Below, piece by piece: positions 1 to 8,891 of a stretch of DNA of 64,000 nucleotides. The stretch spans positions 248,001-312,000 of the forward strand of contig NZ_JAPZSV010000003.1 in assembly GCF_027532185.1 (NCBI RefSeq). Direction: 5' to 3'. The notes below the pieces were generated by a model, which was given only the letters and a program-made list of their open reading frames with translations, was not told the DNA's origin and did not search any database. This stretch comes from Hylemonella sp. GTDB lineage: Bacteria > Pseudomonadota > Gammaproteobacteria > Burkholderiales > Burkholderiaceae_C. The position numbers and the translations under genes were made by a program. The first letter of the stretch is position 1. Each line of letters opens with the position of its first letter.

Positions 1-435
1 CGCATCTTCGGCCAGACCGAGGAGGCCACGACGCGCTACGCCCACACCCTGGGCCTGGCCTTCCAGCTCACCAACATCATCCGCGACGTGGGTGAGGACG
101 CGCTGCGCGGCCGCATCTACCTACCGGTCAACGAACTGCAGCAGTTCGACGTCAAGGCGCATGAACTGCTGAGCCGCCAGTACTCGGAGCGTTTCACCGC
201 CCTGATGAGATTCCAGGCCGAACGCGCCCATCGCCTCTACGACGAGGCCCTGGCCCTGTTGCCCGCTGCCGACCGGCGTGCGCAGAAACCCGGGCTCATG
301 ATGGCCAGCATCTACCGCACCTTGCTGCGCGAGATCGAGCGCGACAACTTCCAGGTGCTGCACCAGCGTACCAGCCTCACGCCGCTGCGCAAGCTCTGGC
401 TGGCATGGCGCGTGCAGGCGCTGGGCAAGCTATGA
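1..435 (+). CDS. hpnD: Presqualene diphosphate synthase HpnD (3' part; starts before the window)
   Basis: This open frame enters from the left edge and gives the last 144 residues of a squalene/phytoene synthase family enzyme. The second Asp-rich Mg-diphosphate motif, NIIRDVGED, is visible at about residues 25-33 of the fragment, followed by the usual GRIYLP segment. HpnD converts two farnesyl diphosphates to presqualene diphosphate in the hopanoid route. I prefer HpnD over HpnC because hpnE follows directly with its ATG overlapping the hpnD stop, the usual hpnC-hpnD-hpnE order. HpnC versus HpnD cannot be fully settled without the missing N-terminus. Confidence 0.85.
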   Translation, partial: RIFGQTEEATTRYAHTLGLAFQLTNIIRDVGEDALRGRIYLPVNELQQFDVKAHELLSRQYSERFTALMRFQAERAHRLYDEALALLPAADRRAQKPGLMMASIYRTLLREIERDNFQVLHQRTSLTPLRKLWLAWRVQALGKL

Positions 436-1688
436 GGGTTGCGGTGATAGGTGCCGGCTGGGCCGGCCTGGCCGCTGCCGTGCAGGCCGTACAGGACGGC
501 CACACCGTCACCGTCTTCGAAGCCGCCCGTACGCCCGGCGGCCGCGCCCGCGGCCTGGATATCACCCTGCCCGATGGTCGCAGCGTGACCGTGGACAACG
601 GCCAGCACATCCTGATCGGCGCCTACACCGAAAGCCTGCGCCTCATGCGCACGGTCGGCATCGATCCCGACACCGTCCTGCAGCGCCTGCCGCTGACCCT
701 GCAGTTCCCCGATGGCGCGGGCCTGCGTCTGCCCGATTGGCCGGTACCGCTGGACGTGCTGGCCGGCATCCTGCGCAACCGCGCTTGGCCATTGCGCGAG
801 CGCCTGGGTCTGCTGCGCGCCGCCCTGGGCTGGAAACTCGCAGGTTTCGAATGTGCGGACACGCTCAGCGTGGCCGAGTTGTGTGCGACGCTCGGCCCGC
901 GCGTGCAGGCCGAGCTGATCGCCCCCCTGTGTGTGTCGGCGCTCAACACGCCGGCCGCGCAGGCCAGCGCAAAGGTGTTCCTGCGCGTGCTCCACGACGC
1001 GCTCTTCGCCGTGCGCGGCGGCTCGCAGCTGCTGCTGCCACGCACGGACCTCGGCGCCCTCTTTCCCCAGGCGGCCGTCGCCTGGCTGCAGACGCAAGGT
1101 GCCACGGTGCGCACCGGTACCCGCATCACGACCGTGCAGCGCGACGCCGACCCCTGGCAGCTCGACGGCCAGGGCTTCGACACCGTGCTGCTGGCCTGCT
1201 CGTCCACAGAGGCGGCACGCCTGGCCGCGCCGCTGAACGCGGCCTGGTCCGCCACCGCCGAAGCTCTGCACTTCGAGGCCATCACGACGGTCTACGCCTG
1301 GGCCCAGAACGCAAGACTGGCTGCGCCCATGCTCGCCCTGCGCCACGCGGCGCTACAGCCCGCGCAGTTCGTCTTCGACCGCGGCCAGCTCGGCGGTCCC
1401 GCCGGCCTGCTGGCCTGCGTGATCAGCGCCAGCCAGGGTGAGCGCGACGCGCTGCAGCAGCAGGTGCTCGCCCAGGCGCGCGCGCATCTGGGCCTGGACC
1501 TGCAGGCCGTGCAGACCGTGGTCGAGAAGCGGGCCACCTTTGCCTGCACGCCGGGCCTGCAGCGTCCGCCGCAAGCCATCGCCCCGGGCCTGCTCGCCTG
1601 CGGCGACTATGTGGCCGGACCCTACCCGGCCACGCTCGAAGGCGCGGTGCGTAGCGGCGTAGCCGCGGCCCGGGCGCTGGCCCGATGA
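432..1688 (+). CDS. hpnE: Hydroxysqualene dehydroxylase HpnE (FAD-dependent amine oxidase family)
   Basis: The 418-residue product begins with a dinucleotide-binding Rossmann motif (VIGAGWAGLAAA, residues 4-15) and a following ARTPGGRARG segment, as in FAD-dependent desaturase/amine-oxidase proteins. The C-terminal GDYVAGPYPATLEGA segment is the second FAD contact typical of phytoene-desaturase-like enzymes. HpnE reduces hydroxysqualene to squalene as the third step of the HpnCDE route. The ATG at 432 overlaps the hpnD stop and places the Rossmann motif at the very N-terminus. An ATG at 405 would only add nine unrelated residues. Confidence 0.88.
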   Translation: MRVAVIGAGWAGLAAAVQAVQDGHTVTVFEAARTPGGRARGLDITLPDGRSVTVDNGQHILIGAYTESLRLMRTVGIDPDTVLQRLPLTLQFPDGAGLRLPDWPVPLDVLAGILRNRAWPLRERLGLLRAALGWKLAGFECADTLSVAELCATLGPRVQAELIAPLCVSALNTPAAQASAKVFLRVLHDALFAVRGGSQLLLPRTDLGALFPQAAVAWLQTQGATVRTGTRITTVQRDADPWQLDGQGFDTVLLACSSTEAARLAAPLNAAWSATAEALHFEAITTVYAWAQNARLAAPMLALRHAALQPAQFVFDRGQLGGPAGLLACVISASQGERDALQQQVLAQARAHLGLDLQAVQTVVEKRATFACTPGLQRPPQAIAPGLLACGDYVAGPYPATLEGAVRSGVAAARALAR

Positions 1689-1726
1689 TAAAAACGCAAA
1701 GACACGCAACCGGGAGACCGCTCACG

Positions 1727-4162
1727 ATGAAACGCCTGTTCAAAGTCCTCTTCGTTCTGCTCATGGTGCTGCTGACGGCCCTGGCCATCGCCGTGGCCGC
1801 GGGTGTCTGGCACGCGCGCAGCAAGCTGCCGCAACGCAGCGGCAGTCTGGCCCTGCATGGCCTGCAGGCGCCCGTGCAGGTGAACTGGGACGAACGTGGC
1901 GTGCCCCACATCCAGGCCCAGAACGAGGCCGACCTCTACCGCGCCCTGGGTTTCCTGCACGCGCAGGACCGGCTGTTCCAGATGGAGATGGTGCGTCGCC
2001 TGGCGCGCGGCGAGCTGGCCGAGATCCTGGGCCCCAAGCTGGTCGACACCGACCGGCTCTTCCGCACGCTGGAGCTGCGCGCCCACGCCGAGCAAAGCCT
2101 CCAGCGCATGGACCGCAACAGCCCGGCCTGGCAGGCCCTGCTGGCGTATCTGGACGGCATCAACGAGTTCCAGGACACACGCCCCCTGCCCGTCGAGTTC
2201 GGGCTGCTGGGCATCCAGCCCCAGCACTACACCCCCGTGGATACGCTGGCCGTGGCCGGCTACCTGGCCTACAGCTTTGCCGCAGCGCTGCGCACCGAGC
2301 CCGCGCTGACCTATGTGCGCGACCAGCTCGGCGCCGACTATCTGCGGGCCTTCGACCTCGACTGGCAACCGCTGGGCGTGCTGGGCCCGATGGCCCAGCA
2401 GCCCCGCAGCCAGCGGGCGCCCCGGTTGGGCCAGGCGGACTGGCAGTCGCTCGCCCGCGTGGCCGACGTCAGCCAGCAGGCGCTGGAACTGGCCGGCGTG
2501 CCACTCTTCGAAGGCAGCAATGCCTGGGCCATCGCAGGCAAGCGCACGGCCAGCGGCAAGCCCCTGCTGGCTGGTGATCCGCATATTGCCTTCAGCCTGC
2601 CGGCGGTCTGGTACGAAGCGCATCTGAACGCCCCAGGCTTCGAGCTCTATGGCCACTTCCAGGCGCTCAACCCCTTCGCCCTGCTCGGCCACAACCAGCA
2701 GTTCGGCTGGAGCCTCACCATGTTCCAGAACGACGACATGGACCTTGTGGCACTGCGCACCAACCCGGCCAAGCCCAGCCAGGTGGCCTACCAGGGCCAG
2801 TGGGTGGACATGCGCACGCGCCAGGAGCTCATCCAGGTCAAGGGCGCCGAGCCCGTGAGCGTGACGCTGCAGCGCTCGCCCTTTGGTCCGGTGATCAACC
2901 AGGCCTTCCCCGACAGCGTGGGCGAGGCCCCCGTGGCCCTGTGGTGGACCTTTCTCGAAACCGAGAACCCTGTCATGGAGGCCTTCCATCAACTCAACCG
3001 CGCCGACACCCTGGCCAAGGCACGTAGCGCAGCCAGCAAGATCCACGCACCGGGCCTGAACGTCGTCTGGGCCAATGCGGCCGGCGACATCGCCTGGTGG
3101 GCCGCGGCCCGGCTGGTGCAGCGTCCCGACCACGTCAACCCGACCTTCATCCTCGACGGCGGCACGGCCCAGGCCGACAAACCCGGCTTCTACCGCTTCG
3201 CCGACAACCCGCAGGAGGAGAACCCCGTACGCGGCTACATCATGTCGGCCAACCACCAGCCCGTGCCACGTAGCGGCGTGCCCGTGCCCGGCTACTACAA
3301 CCTCCACGACCGCGCACGTCGGCTCGACCAGCTGCTGCAAGCGCGCAGCACGGGCTGGACGCTGGAACACAGCCAGGCCCTGCAGCTCGACGTGACCACG
3401 GACTACGGGCCGCGCGTGCTGCGCCCCCTGCTGCCCCTGCTGCGTGCCATGGCCGGCGAAGACCCGGTGCAGCGCGCGCTGGTTGACCAGCTGGCCGTCT
3501 GGGACGGTCGCCATGACAGCGACAGCATCGCCCCCACGGTGTTCAACCAGTTCCTCTACGAGCTCGCCCGCGCCGCCATGGCCGACGAGATGGGACCGCA
3601 GTTCGCCAACCTGCTACGCACCCGCGCCATCGACCACGCCCTGCCCAGGTTGATGGCCGATGCAGCCTCGCCCTGGTGGGACGACCGCCGCACCGGCAAG
3701 CAGGAGAACCGCAACGACATCGTGCAGCAGGCCTGGCAGGCCGCGCTGGGCCATCTGCGCGAGACCCGTGGCCTGTCCCTGCCCGCCTGGACCTGGGGCC
3801 AGAACCACAGCGTGGTGCACGCCCACCCACTGGGACGCATCAAGCCGCTGGATCGGCTGTTCAATGTCGGCCCGCTGCCAGCACCCGGCGGCCGCGAGCT
3901 GCCCAACAACCTGGCCCAGCCCCTGGGCCCGGCCCCCTGGAGCGTGACCTACGGCCCCTCGACGCGGCGCGTGATCGACTTCGCAGCACCCGGTCAGGCG
4001 CAGGGCATCAACCCGGTGGGCCAGAGTGGCATGCTCTTCGACGCGCACTATGGCGACCAGGCCCGGGACTACCTGGACGGGCGCTATCACCCCATGCACC
4101 TGGACGCCAGCGCGGTGCAACGCGCCACGCGCAGCACCCTACTGCTGCGACCTGCAGACTGA
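1727..4162 (+). CDS. Penicillin acylase family protein (exported Ntn hydrolase)
   Basis: The 811-residue protein has a long hydrophobic N-terminal segment (about residues 4-26) consistent with a signal peptide or anchor, then the precursor layout of N-terminal-nucleophile amidases: alpha chain, linker, beta chain. The likely self-cleavage site is Gly-Ser-Asn-Ala-Trp, with Ser264 as new N-terminal nucleophile. Family members deacylate penicillins, acyl-homoserine lactones or other N-acyl compounds in the periplasm; the substrate here cannot be told. I chose ATG 1727 because the upstream in-frame ATG at 1685 overlaps the hpnE stop and adds a non-signal-like stretch. It lies in the same direction as hpnE but has no evident hopanoid role. 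Confidence 0.85.
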   Translation: MKRLFKVLFVLLMVLLTALAIAVAAGVWHARSKLPQRSGSLALHGLQAPVQVNWDERGVPHIQAQNEADLYRALGFLHAQDRLFQMEMVRRLARGELAEILGPKLVDTDRLFRTLELRAHAEQSLQRMDRNSPAWQALLAYLDGINEFQDTRPLPVEFGLLGIQPQHYTPVDTLAVAGYLAYSFAAALRTEPALTYVRDQLGADYLRAFDLDWQPLGVLGPMAQQPRSQRAPRLGQADWQSLARVADVSQQALELAGVPLFEGSNAWAIAGKRTASGKPLLAGDPHIAFSLPAVWYEAHLNAPGFELYGHFQALNPFALLGHNQQFGWSLTMFQNDDMDLVALRTNPAKPSQVAYQGQWVDMRTRQELIQVKGAEPVSVTLQRSPFGPVINQAFPDSVGEAPVALWWTFLETENPVMEAFHQLNRADTLAKARSAASKIHAPGLNVVWANAAGDIAWWAAARLVQRPDHVNPTFILDGGTAQADKPGFYRFADNPQEENPVRGYIMSANHQPVPRSGVPVPGYYNLHDRARRLDQLLQARSTGWTLEHSQALQLDVTTDYGPRVLRPLLPLLRAMAGEDPVQRALVDQLAVWDGRHDSDSIAPTVFNQFLYELARAAMADEMGPQFANLLRTRAIDHALPRLMADAASPWWDDRRTGKQENRNDIVQQAWQAALGHLRETRGLSLPAWTWGQNHSVVHAHPLGRIKPLDRLFNVGPLPAPGGRELPNNLAQPLGPAPWSVTYGPSTRRVIDFAAPGQAQGINPVGQSGMLFDAHYGDQARDYLDGRYHPMHLDASAVQRATRSTLLLRPAD

Positions 4163-4171
4163 GGGCCTGTC

Positions 4172-4885
4172 TCAGGGCGCGTGCTGCAGCAAAACGCACA
4201 GCTCGCTCATGTCGGTTACCGTAGCGTGCGGCCGGTGGGCGGCATGCATCCAGTCCTGCCCGCCGCGGTTGACCCAGACAGTCTGCAGGCCGGCGCCCAG
4301 GGCGCCCACCACGTCCAGCGCGGCATCGTCACCCACATGCAGCACCTCGTGCGGCGCCACCCCCACGGAATCGGCCGCGGCGTGGAAGATGCGCGCATCG
4401 GGCTTGCCCACGCCGAACTCCTGCGCGCTGAAACCGGCCCGGAAATAGTGCCCCAGGCCGATGCGCTGCACATCGGCGTTGCCGTTGGAAACGGCCACGA
4501 GCGGGTAGCGCTGTGCGAGCCAGGCCAGGGCCGGACGCGCATCGTCAAACAGCTGCACGCGCATGCGCTCAGCGATGAAGACCTCATAGGCCGGCAGGAC
4601 CAGGGCCGGGTCCTCGCCATGCTGCTGCAGGGCCCGGCGGATCTGCTCCTGGCGCAGGGCTCGCAGGTCGTGGCTGAGCTCGGGGCGTTCGGCGATCAGC
4701 TGACGACGCAGGGCCATGCGCTGTTCGGTATCGGCCAGCCAGATCGCCGTCTTCGGCGCCCGCGGACGCAACCAGTCCTGCAGAGCCTGTTCGGCGCGGG
4801 CGATCACGGGCCAGATGGGCCAGAGCGTGTCGTCAAGATCGAGAGAGATGGCCTTGATGCGGCCTGGTTCAAGCGTGATGGTCAT
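4172..4885 (-). CDS. HAD-superfamily hydrolase (YjjG/phosphoglycolate-phosphatase-like)
   Basis: The 237-residue protein carries HAD motif I, SLDLDDTLW, with Asp16 and Asp18 as expected nucleophile and acid/base. Motif II is the Ser in VAVSNGNADV, and motif IV is HVGDDAALDVVGA. An alpha-helical cap lies between motifs I and II, as in subfamily I phosphatases. The substrate is unknown; pyrimidine nucleotide or phosphoglycolate phosphatase activities are typical for the family. The start at 4885 is chosen because upstream Met codons run into hemH. Its start codon lies only 19 bp from that of hemH on the other strand. Confidence 0.85.
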   Translation of the reverse strand: MTITLEPGRIKAISLDLDDTLWPIWPVIARAEQALQDWLRPRAPKTAIWLADTEQRMALRRQLIAERPELSHDLRALRQEQIRRALQQHGEDPALVLPAYEVFIAERMRVQLFDDARPALAWLAQRYPLVAVSNGNADVQRIGLGHYFRAGFSAQEFGVGKPDARIFHAAADSVGVAPHEVLHVGDDAALDVVGALGAGLQTVWVNRGGQDWMHAAHRPHATVTDMSELCVLLQHAP

Positions 4886-4904
4886 GACTCGGCGAGAATA
4901 CCGC

Positions 4905-5996
4905 ATGGCTTTTCGCAAAGAACCCACCTACACCCATGGTCAGGCACCGGGCACGGCCGTGCTGCTGTGCAACCTGGGCACCCCTGATGCCCCCACCCCA
5001 GCCGCGCTGCGCCGTTACCTGGCCGAATTCCTGGGCGACCCGCGTGTGGTCGAGATTCCCAGGCCGATCTGGTGGCTGATCCTGCACGGCATCATCCTGC
5101 GCCTGCGGCCCGCCAAGTCGGCCGCCAAGTACGCCAGCATCTGGACGCCCGAGGGTTCGCCGCTCAAGGTCTGGACCGAGCGCCAGGCCCAGGCCCTGCA
5201 GGGCTGGCTGCAGCAGCAGGGCCACCAGATCACGGTGCGTTACGCCATGCGCTACGGCAACCCGTCCATCGCCAGCGAGCTGGAGGCGCTCAGGGCTCAG
5301 GGCATCACACGGGTGCTGATCCTGCCCGCGTACCCCCAGTACTCCGGCACGACCACGGCCAGCGTCATGGACGCCGTCTTCGACTGGTCGGCCCAGGCAC
5401 GCAACCTGCCCGAGCTGCGCTTCATCAACCGCTACCACGACGACCCTGGCTACATCGCGGCGCTGGCCGCGCGCATCAGCGCCTACTGGCAGGAACACGG
5501 CCGCCCCGACAAGCTGGTGCTGAGCTTTCACGGCGTGCCCGAGCGCACGCTGCAGCTCGGCGATCCCTACCACTGTGAATGCCACAAGACCGCGCGCCTG
5601 CTGGCGGAAAAACTGGGGCTGACCCGCGATCAGGTACAGCTGACCTTCCAGTCACGCTTTGGCAAGGCCAAGTGGCTGGAGCCCTACACCGAGCCCACCT
5701 TGATCGCGCTGGCCCAGGCCGGCGTGAAGCGGGTGGACGTCGCCTGCCCGGGCTTCACCAGCGACTGCCTGGAGACGCTGGAGGAAATCGCGCAGGAGGC
5801 ACGCGAGGCCTTTTTGCACGCCGGCGGCGAGCAGTTCCACTACATCCCCTGCCTCAACGACAGTACGCCCTGGATCGAGGGCATGGGTCGCCTGTGCGAG
5901 CAGCACCTCGGCGGCTGGCCCACGCGCCAGGCGCCGGATACCGCGGCACTGGCGGCCTCGCGCGCGGCCGCGCTGGCTCTGGGCGCTGGCAACTAG
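4905..5996 (+). CDS. hemH: Ferrochelatase HemH
   Basis: The 363-residue protein has the ferrochelatase signature with the active-site His in LSFHGVPERT and the later CPGFTSDCLETLEE segment, where the conserved Glu lies. It inserts Fe(II) into protoporphyrin IX, the last step of haem b synthesis. The length fits bacterial HemH. The ATG at 4905 is preceded closely by GAGAATA, which could be a -10 element and would then give a very short leader or leaderless message. The gene is convergent with the following GST-like gene, the two stop codons overlapping by two bases. Confidence 0.95.
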   Translation: MAFRKEPTYTHGQAPGTAVLLCNLGTPDAPTPAALRRYLAEFLGDPRVVEIPRPIWWLILHGIILRLRPAKSAAKYASIWTPEGSPLKVWTERQAQALQGWLQQQGHQITVRYAMRYGNPSIASELEALRAQGITRVLILPAYPQYSGTTTASVMDAVFDWSAQARNLPELRFINRYHDDPGYIAALAARISAYWQEHGRPDKLVLSFHGVPERTLQLGDPYHCECHKTARLLAEKLGLTRDQVQLTFQSRFGKAKWLEPYTEPTLIALAQAGVKRVDVACPGFTSDCLETLEEIAQEAREAFLHAGGEQFHYIPCLNDSTPWIEGMGRLCEQHLGGWPTRQAPDTAALAASRAAALALGAGN

Positions 5997-6649
5997 GCCT
6001 TCTTCGGTGGGCGCAGGGCCTGGTAGGCCGGGCGCGCCAGGCAGGCCGTCAGCCAGGCGCTGGTCAGCGGGTGGTGTTCCATGAGCGAGCGTGTGGCGCG
6101 CACCCAGAGCAGCACGCTGGCCACGCACAGGTCGGCCACGGTGAAGCGCTCGGCAGCCAGATGCGCTTCGCCGCGCGCCTGCTGGGCCGCCAGATGCTGC
6201 TCGAACACGCGCAGCGGCACATGCAGGCGCTGCTCGGCCTTGTCGGCCAGCTCGGGCTTGCGCTCCTCGGGCGCCATGGCGAAGCTGTGCATGAGCACCG
6301 TCAGTGCGTCCTTCTCCACCTCGGTCATGACCCAGAAGGACCAGCGCAGCGCCTCGGCGTCTTCGCGCGGCGTGGCCGGCGTGATGCTGCGGCCGTCAGC
6401 CGGGCCGTGCTGGCGCGCGATGTAGAGCGCACAGGCCATGCTCTCCCAGACGATCACGTCGCCCTCGGGCCGATGGTCGACCACGACCGGAACGCGGCCG
6501 TTGGGGTTGAGCGCCAGAAAATCCTCCGTGCGCGAGGCGCCGGCGCGGTAGTCAGTCTGCACATGCTCGAAAGCCAGCCCCAGCTCGCTTGCAGCCCACA
6601 GGGGGCGCAATGCACGCGATGCCTGTATGCCGTAGATGCTCAATGCCAT
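5993..6649 (-). CDS. Glutathione S-transferase family protein
   Basis: The 218-residue product has a thioredoxin-like N-terminal half (ALSIYGIQASRALRPLWAA, then GRVPVVVD with the usual cis-Pro region and ExxA-like WESMACALYI) followed by an all-helical C-terminal half. This matches bacterial GSTs, but the substrate is not known. The ATG at 6649 has a well-placed CAGGAG Shine-Dalgarno sequence. That same CAGGAG forms the outermost part of the inverted repeat at 6655-6901, so the repeat abuts the leader of this gene. Confidence 0.88.
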   Translation of the reverse strand: MALSIYGIQASRALRPLWAASELGLAFEHVQTDYRAGASRTEDFLALNPNGRVPVVVDHRPEGDVIVWESMACALYIARQHGPADGRSITPATPREDAEALRWSFWVMTEVEKDALTVLMHSFAMAPEERKPELADKAEQRLHVPLRVFEQHLAAQQARGEAHLAAERFTVADLCVASVLLWVRATRSLMEHHPLTSAWLTACLARPAYQALRPPKKA

Positions 6650-6664
6650 GAAGTCTCCTGTTGA

Positions 6665-6891
6665 GGGCCTGTTCACCCTATTTTCTTGAGATGCGTTGCG
6701 GATCAAAAAGGTCATGCGCAAGGCGCGAAACGCAGCCGGGGTCGGCCCCCGGCAAGGCTTCGCAACGCGGCGCATGGCCTTTTTGGCCGCAACCCGAGGG
6801 GAACGGGGTCAAAACGGCGCCACTCGTCGTGCGCCTAGATTGGCACCGTTTTGGCCCCGTTCGCACTCAAGAAAATAGGGTGAACAGGCCC
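6665..6891. repeat. 227-bp palindromic repeat element with three nested/tandem inverted repeats
   Basis: The ends are perfect 26-bp inverted repeats: 6665-6690 and 6866-6891. A further 7-bp match (6655-6661 with 6895-6901) lies just outside. Inside, 6696-6718 pairs imperfectly with 6772-6793, with a GCCGGGG/CCCCGGC core between them, and 6801-6822 pairs with 6841-6862 with two mismatches. No convincing protein is encoded and no target-site duplication is obvious. It fills the gap between the GST gene and the end of the liv operon. It could be a MITE, a REP/BIME-like element or a strong bidirectional terminator structure; which one cannot be decided from one copy. Confidence 0.8.
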
Positions 6892-6926
6892 GTGACAGGA
6901 GGCATTGTGCCCAAGACGGCCAGCGT

Positions 6927-7796
6927 TCAGTCGTGGCGCCGGATGAAGTCCAGCACCGGGTCGAGCTGCTGCGGCACATTGAGCGCGGGCGCATGGCCAC
7001 AATCCGGCACCTCGATCACCTGCAGGCGCCCGGCCCGGCCTGGCCCGCAGTCGCGCATGCGCACCACGGTTTCGGGCAGGACCAGATCGGAGGCCGCGCC
7101 GCGCAGGAGCAGCACAGGCTGGGCCAGCTGCTCGTAGTGCTCCCAGAGCAGATAGTCGTCCGGGTGGTGGACGAACTGCTGCACCATGGCCGGGTCATAG
7201 TGCGGCGTCACGCGGCCGTCGGGCAGGCGGCGCGCCGACGTTTCGGTCAATCGGCGCCATTGGGCATCGCTGAGCCAACCAAAGGGCTGGTAGGCCTGGC
7301 GGAAGAAGGCCTCGAGCTCCCTCATGGACGCAAAGGCCGGCGGGTTGCCCGCATAGGCGCGGATGCGCGCGATGGCGGCATCGGCCAGCTGGGGCGCGTT
7401 GTCGTTGAGCACCAGGCTGCGGATGCGGCCCTTGAGCTGCGGCTCACGCAGACCCGCGGCACAGACCGTGCCGATAGCGCCGCCCATAGAGGTTCCCACC
7501 CAATGCGCCGATGCAATGCCCAGCTGATCGAAAAGATCGGCCGCGATGCGCGCGTAGAAAGCCAGGCAGTACTCCCGCTCGGGCTGCAGACTCCACTGGC
7601 TGTAGCCGCGTCCCAGCGTGTCGGGGCAGATCACGCGGTAGCCATGGGACGCGAGATACTGCCCCAGTTCGTCCATGTCGCGGCCCGTGCGCGCCAGGCC
7701 ATGCCAGGCGATCACGGTGCGCGCATGTCCCGCGCCCCATTCGGTGTAATGGATCTCGCGCCCGGCGCAGTGGACGTAATGAGAGGCGGGGCTCAC
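6927..7796 (-). CDS. Alpha/beta hydrolase (last gene of the liv operon)
   Basis: The 289-residue protein is an alpha/beta hydrolase: HGLARTG oxyanion-hole region, nucleophile elbow GTSMGG, a late Asp (RGAASDLV) and catalytic His (CGHAP). It starts at a GTG with a strong GGAGGT upstream and overlaps the livM stop by four bases, so it is translationally coupled to the transporter genes. The context suggests hydrolysis of an ester, amide or ring-cleavage product related to the imported compound. The substrate is not identifiable. Confidence 0.87.
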   Translation of the reverse strand: MSPASHYVHCAGREIHYTEWGAGHARTVIAWHGLARTGRDMDELGQYLASHGYRVICPDTLGRGYSQWSLQPEREYCLAFYARIAADLFDQLGIASAHWVGTSMGGAIGTVCAAGLREPQLKGRIRSLVLNDNAPQLADAAIARIRAYAGNPPAFASMRELEAFFRQAYQPFGWLSDAQWRRLTETSARRLPDGRVTPHYDPAMVQQFVHHPDDYLLWEHYEQLAQPVLLLRGAASDLVLPETVVRMRDCGPGRAGRLQVIEVPDCGHAPALNVPQQLDPVLDFIRRHD

Positions 7797-8881
7797 GGCG
7801 CACCTCCGGGAGCCTGGGCGCGTGCCGCCGCGGCGCGCAGCCGCCCCACCACGCCGGTGGGGAAGTAGTAGACCGAGAGTACGAAGAGCAGGCCCAGCCA
7901 GAGCAGCCAGCGGTCCGGCGAGAGCAGCGCGGACAACAGGGGCAGGCCGGTGGCGGCCTCGCTGCCAAGACGCAGCAGATCCTGCAGATAGCTCTGGGCC
8001 ACAACGAAGAGCACGGCGCCGATGGCCGAGCCATAGACCGTGCCCATGCCGCCGATCACGACGATGAGCAGCACGTCCATCATGATCTCGAAGGACAGCG
8101 AGGTGTCGGGCCCGTTGTAGCGTAGCCAGACGGCCAGCATGGCACCGGCCAGGCAGGCGAACAGCGCCGAGGTCACGCTGGAGAGCGTGCGATAGACCAC
8201 CACGCGGTAACCCAGGGCCTCGGCGCGGAATTCGTTCTCGCGGATGGCCTGCAGCACCCGGCCGAAGGGTGAGTTGACGATGCGCAGCAGGGCCAGCAGC
8301 AGGACCAGCGCCACTGCGAACAGCAGGTAGTAGCTGAGGAACTTGCCGTCGATCATCACCCCCAGCACCGGTTCCTCGAAGAGCTCGAAGCTAGGCTGCA
8401 GCACCGCGGGCAGCTTGAAGCTCAGGCCGTCCTCGCCGCCCGTGAAGTCCGACAGCTGCGACGCCAGGGTCTGGAAGGCCGCGGCCACGGCCAGCGTGAT
8501 CATGGCGAAGAAGATGGCGCGCACGCGCAGTGAAAAAAGACCGATGACCAGGGCCAGCACCAGCGTGAGCGCCAGGGCCAGAGCCAGACCCACGGCAAGC
8601 GCGCCCCAGCTCGCGCCAAGGCGCGTGCTAGCGATGGCGATGCCGTAGGCGCCGATGCCGAAGAACATGGTGTGGGCGAAGCTCACGATGCCGGTGTAGC
8701 CCAGCAGCAGGTCGAAGCTGGCGACCAGCACGATGAAGATCAGCACCTTGGCTGCCACGTTGAGCGCCTTGACGCCCGGCACGATGAAAGGCGCGATGGC
8801 CAGCGCGATCAGGATGGCCAGCAGGATGACCGCGAGGATGCGGCTGCGCGGCAGGTCGTTGGAGATGAGGCGGGTCAGCAT
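7793..8881 (-). CDS. livM: Branched-chain amino acid-type ABC transporter permease LivM
   Basis: The 362-residue membrane protein shows about ten hydrophobic segments and the LivM-type FSLRVRAIFFAMITLA and GGMGTVYG segments. It forms the permease heterodimer with LivH. It starts 10 bp after livH and overlaps the following hydrolase gene. The substrate of this HAAT-family system need not be leucine, isoleucine or valine, because in this bacterial group such systems also import amides, urea or aromatic acids. Confidence 0.93.
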   Translation of the reverse strand: MLTRLISNDLPRSRILAVILLAILIALAIAPFIVPGVKALNVAAKVLIFIVLVASFDLLLGYTGIVSFAHTMFFGIGAYGIAIASTRLGASWGALAVGLALALALTLVLALVIGLFSLRVRAIFFAMITLAVAAAFQTLASQLSDFTGGEDGLSFKLPAVLQPSFELFEEPVLGVMIDGKFLSYYLLFAVALVLLLALLRIVNSPFGRVLQAIRENEFRAEALGYRVVVYRTLSSVTSALFACLAGAMLAVWLRYNGPDTSLSFEIMMDVLLIVVIGGMGTVYGSAIGAVLFVVAQSYLQDLLRLGSEAATGLPLLSALLSPDRWLLWLGLLFVLSVYYFPTGVVGRLRAAAARAQAPGGAP

Positions 8882-8891
8882 GGTTCGGGCC

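Noticed and set aside
1622-3514. Long minus-strand open frame opposite the penicillin acylase gene
   Set aside because: The acylase on the plus strand has signal peptide and Ntn motif; the antisense frame has none.
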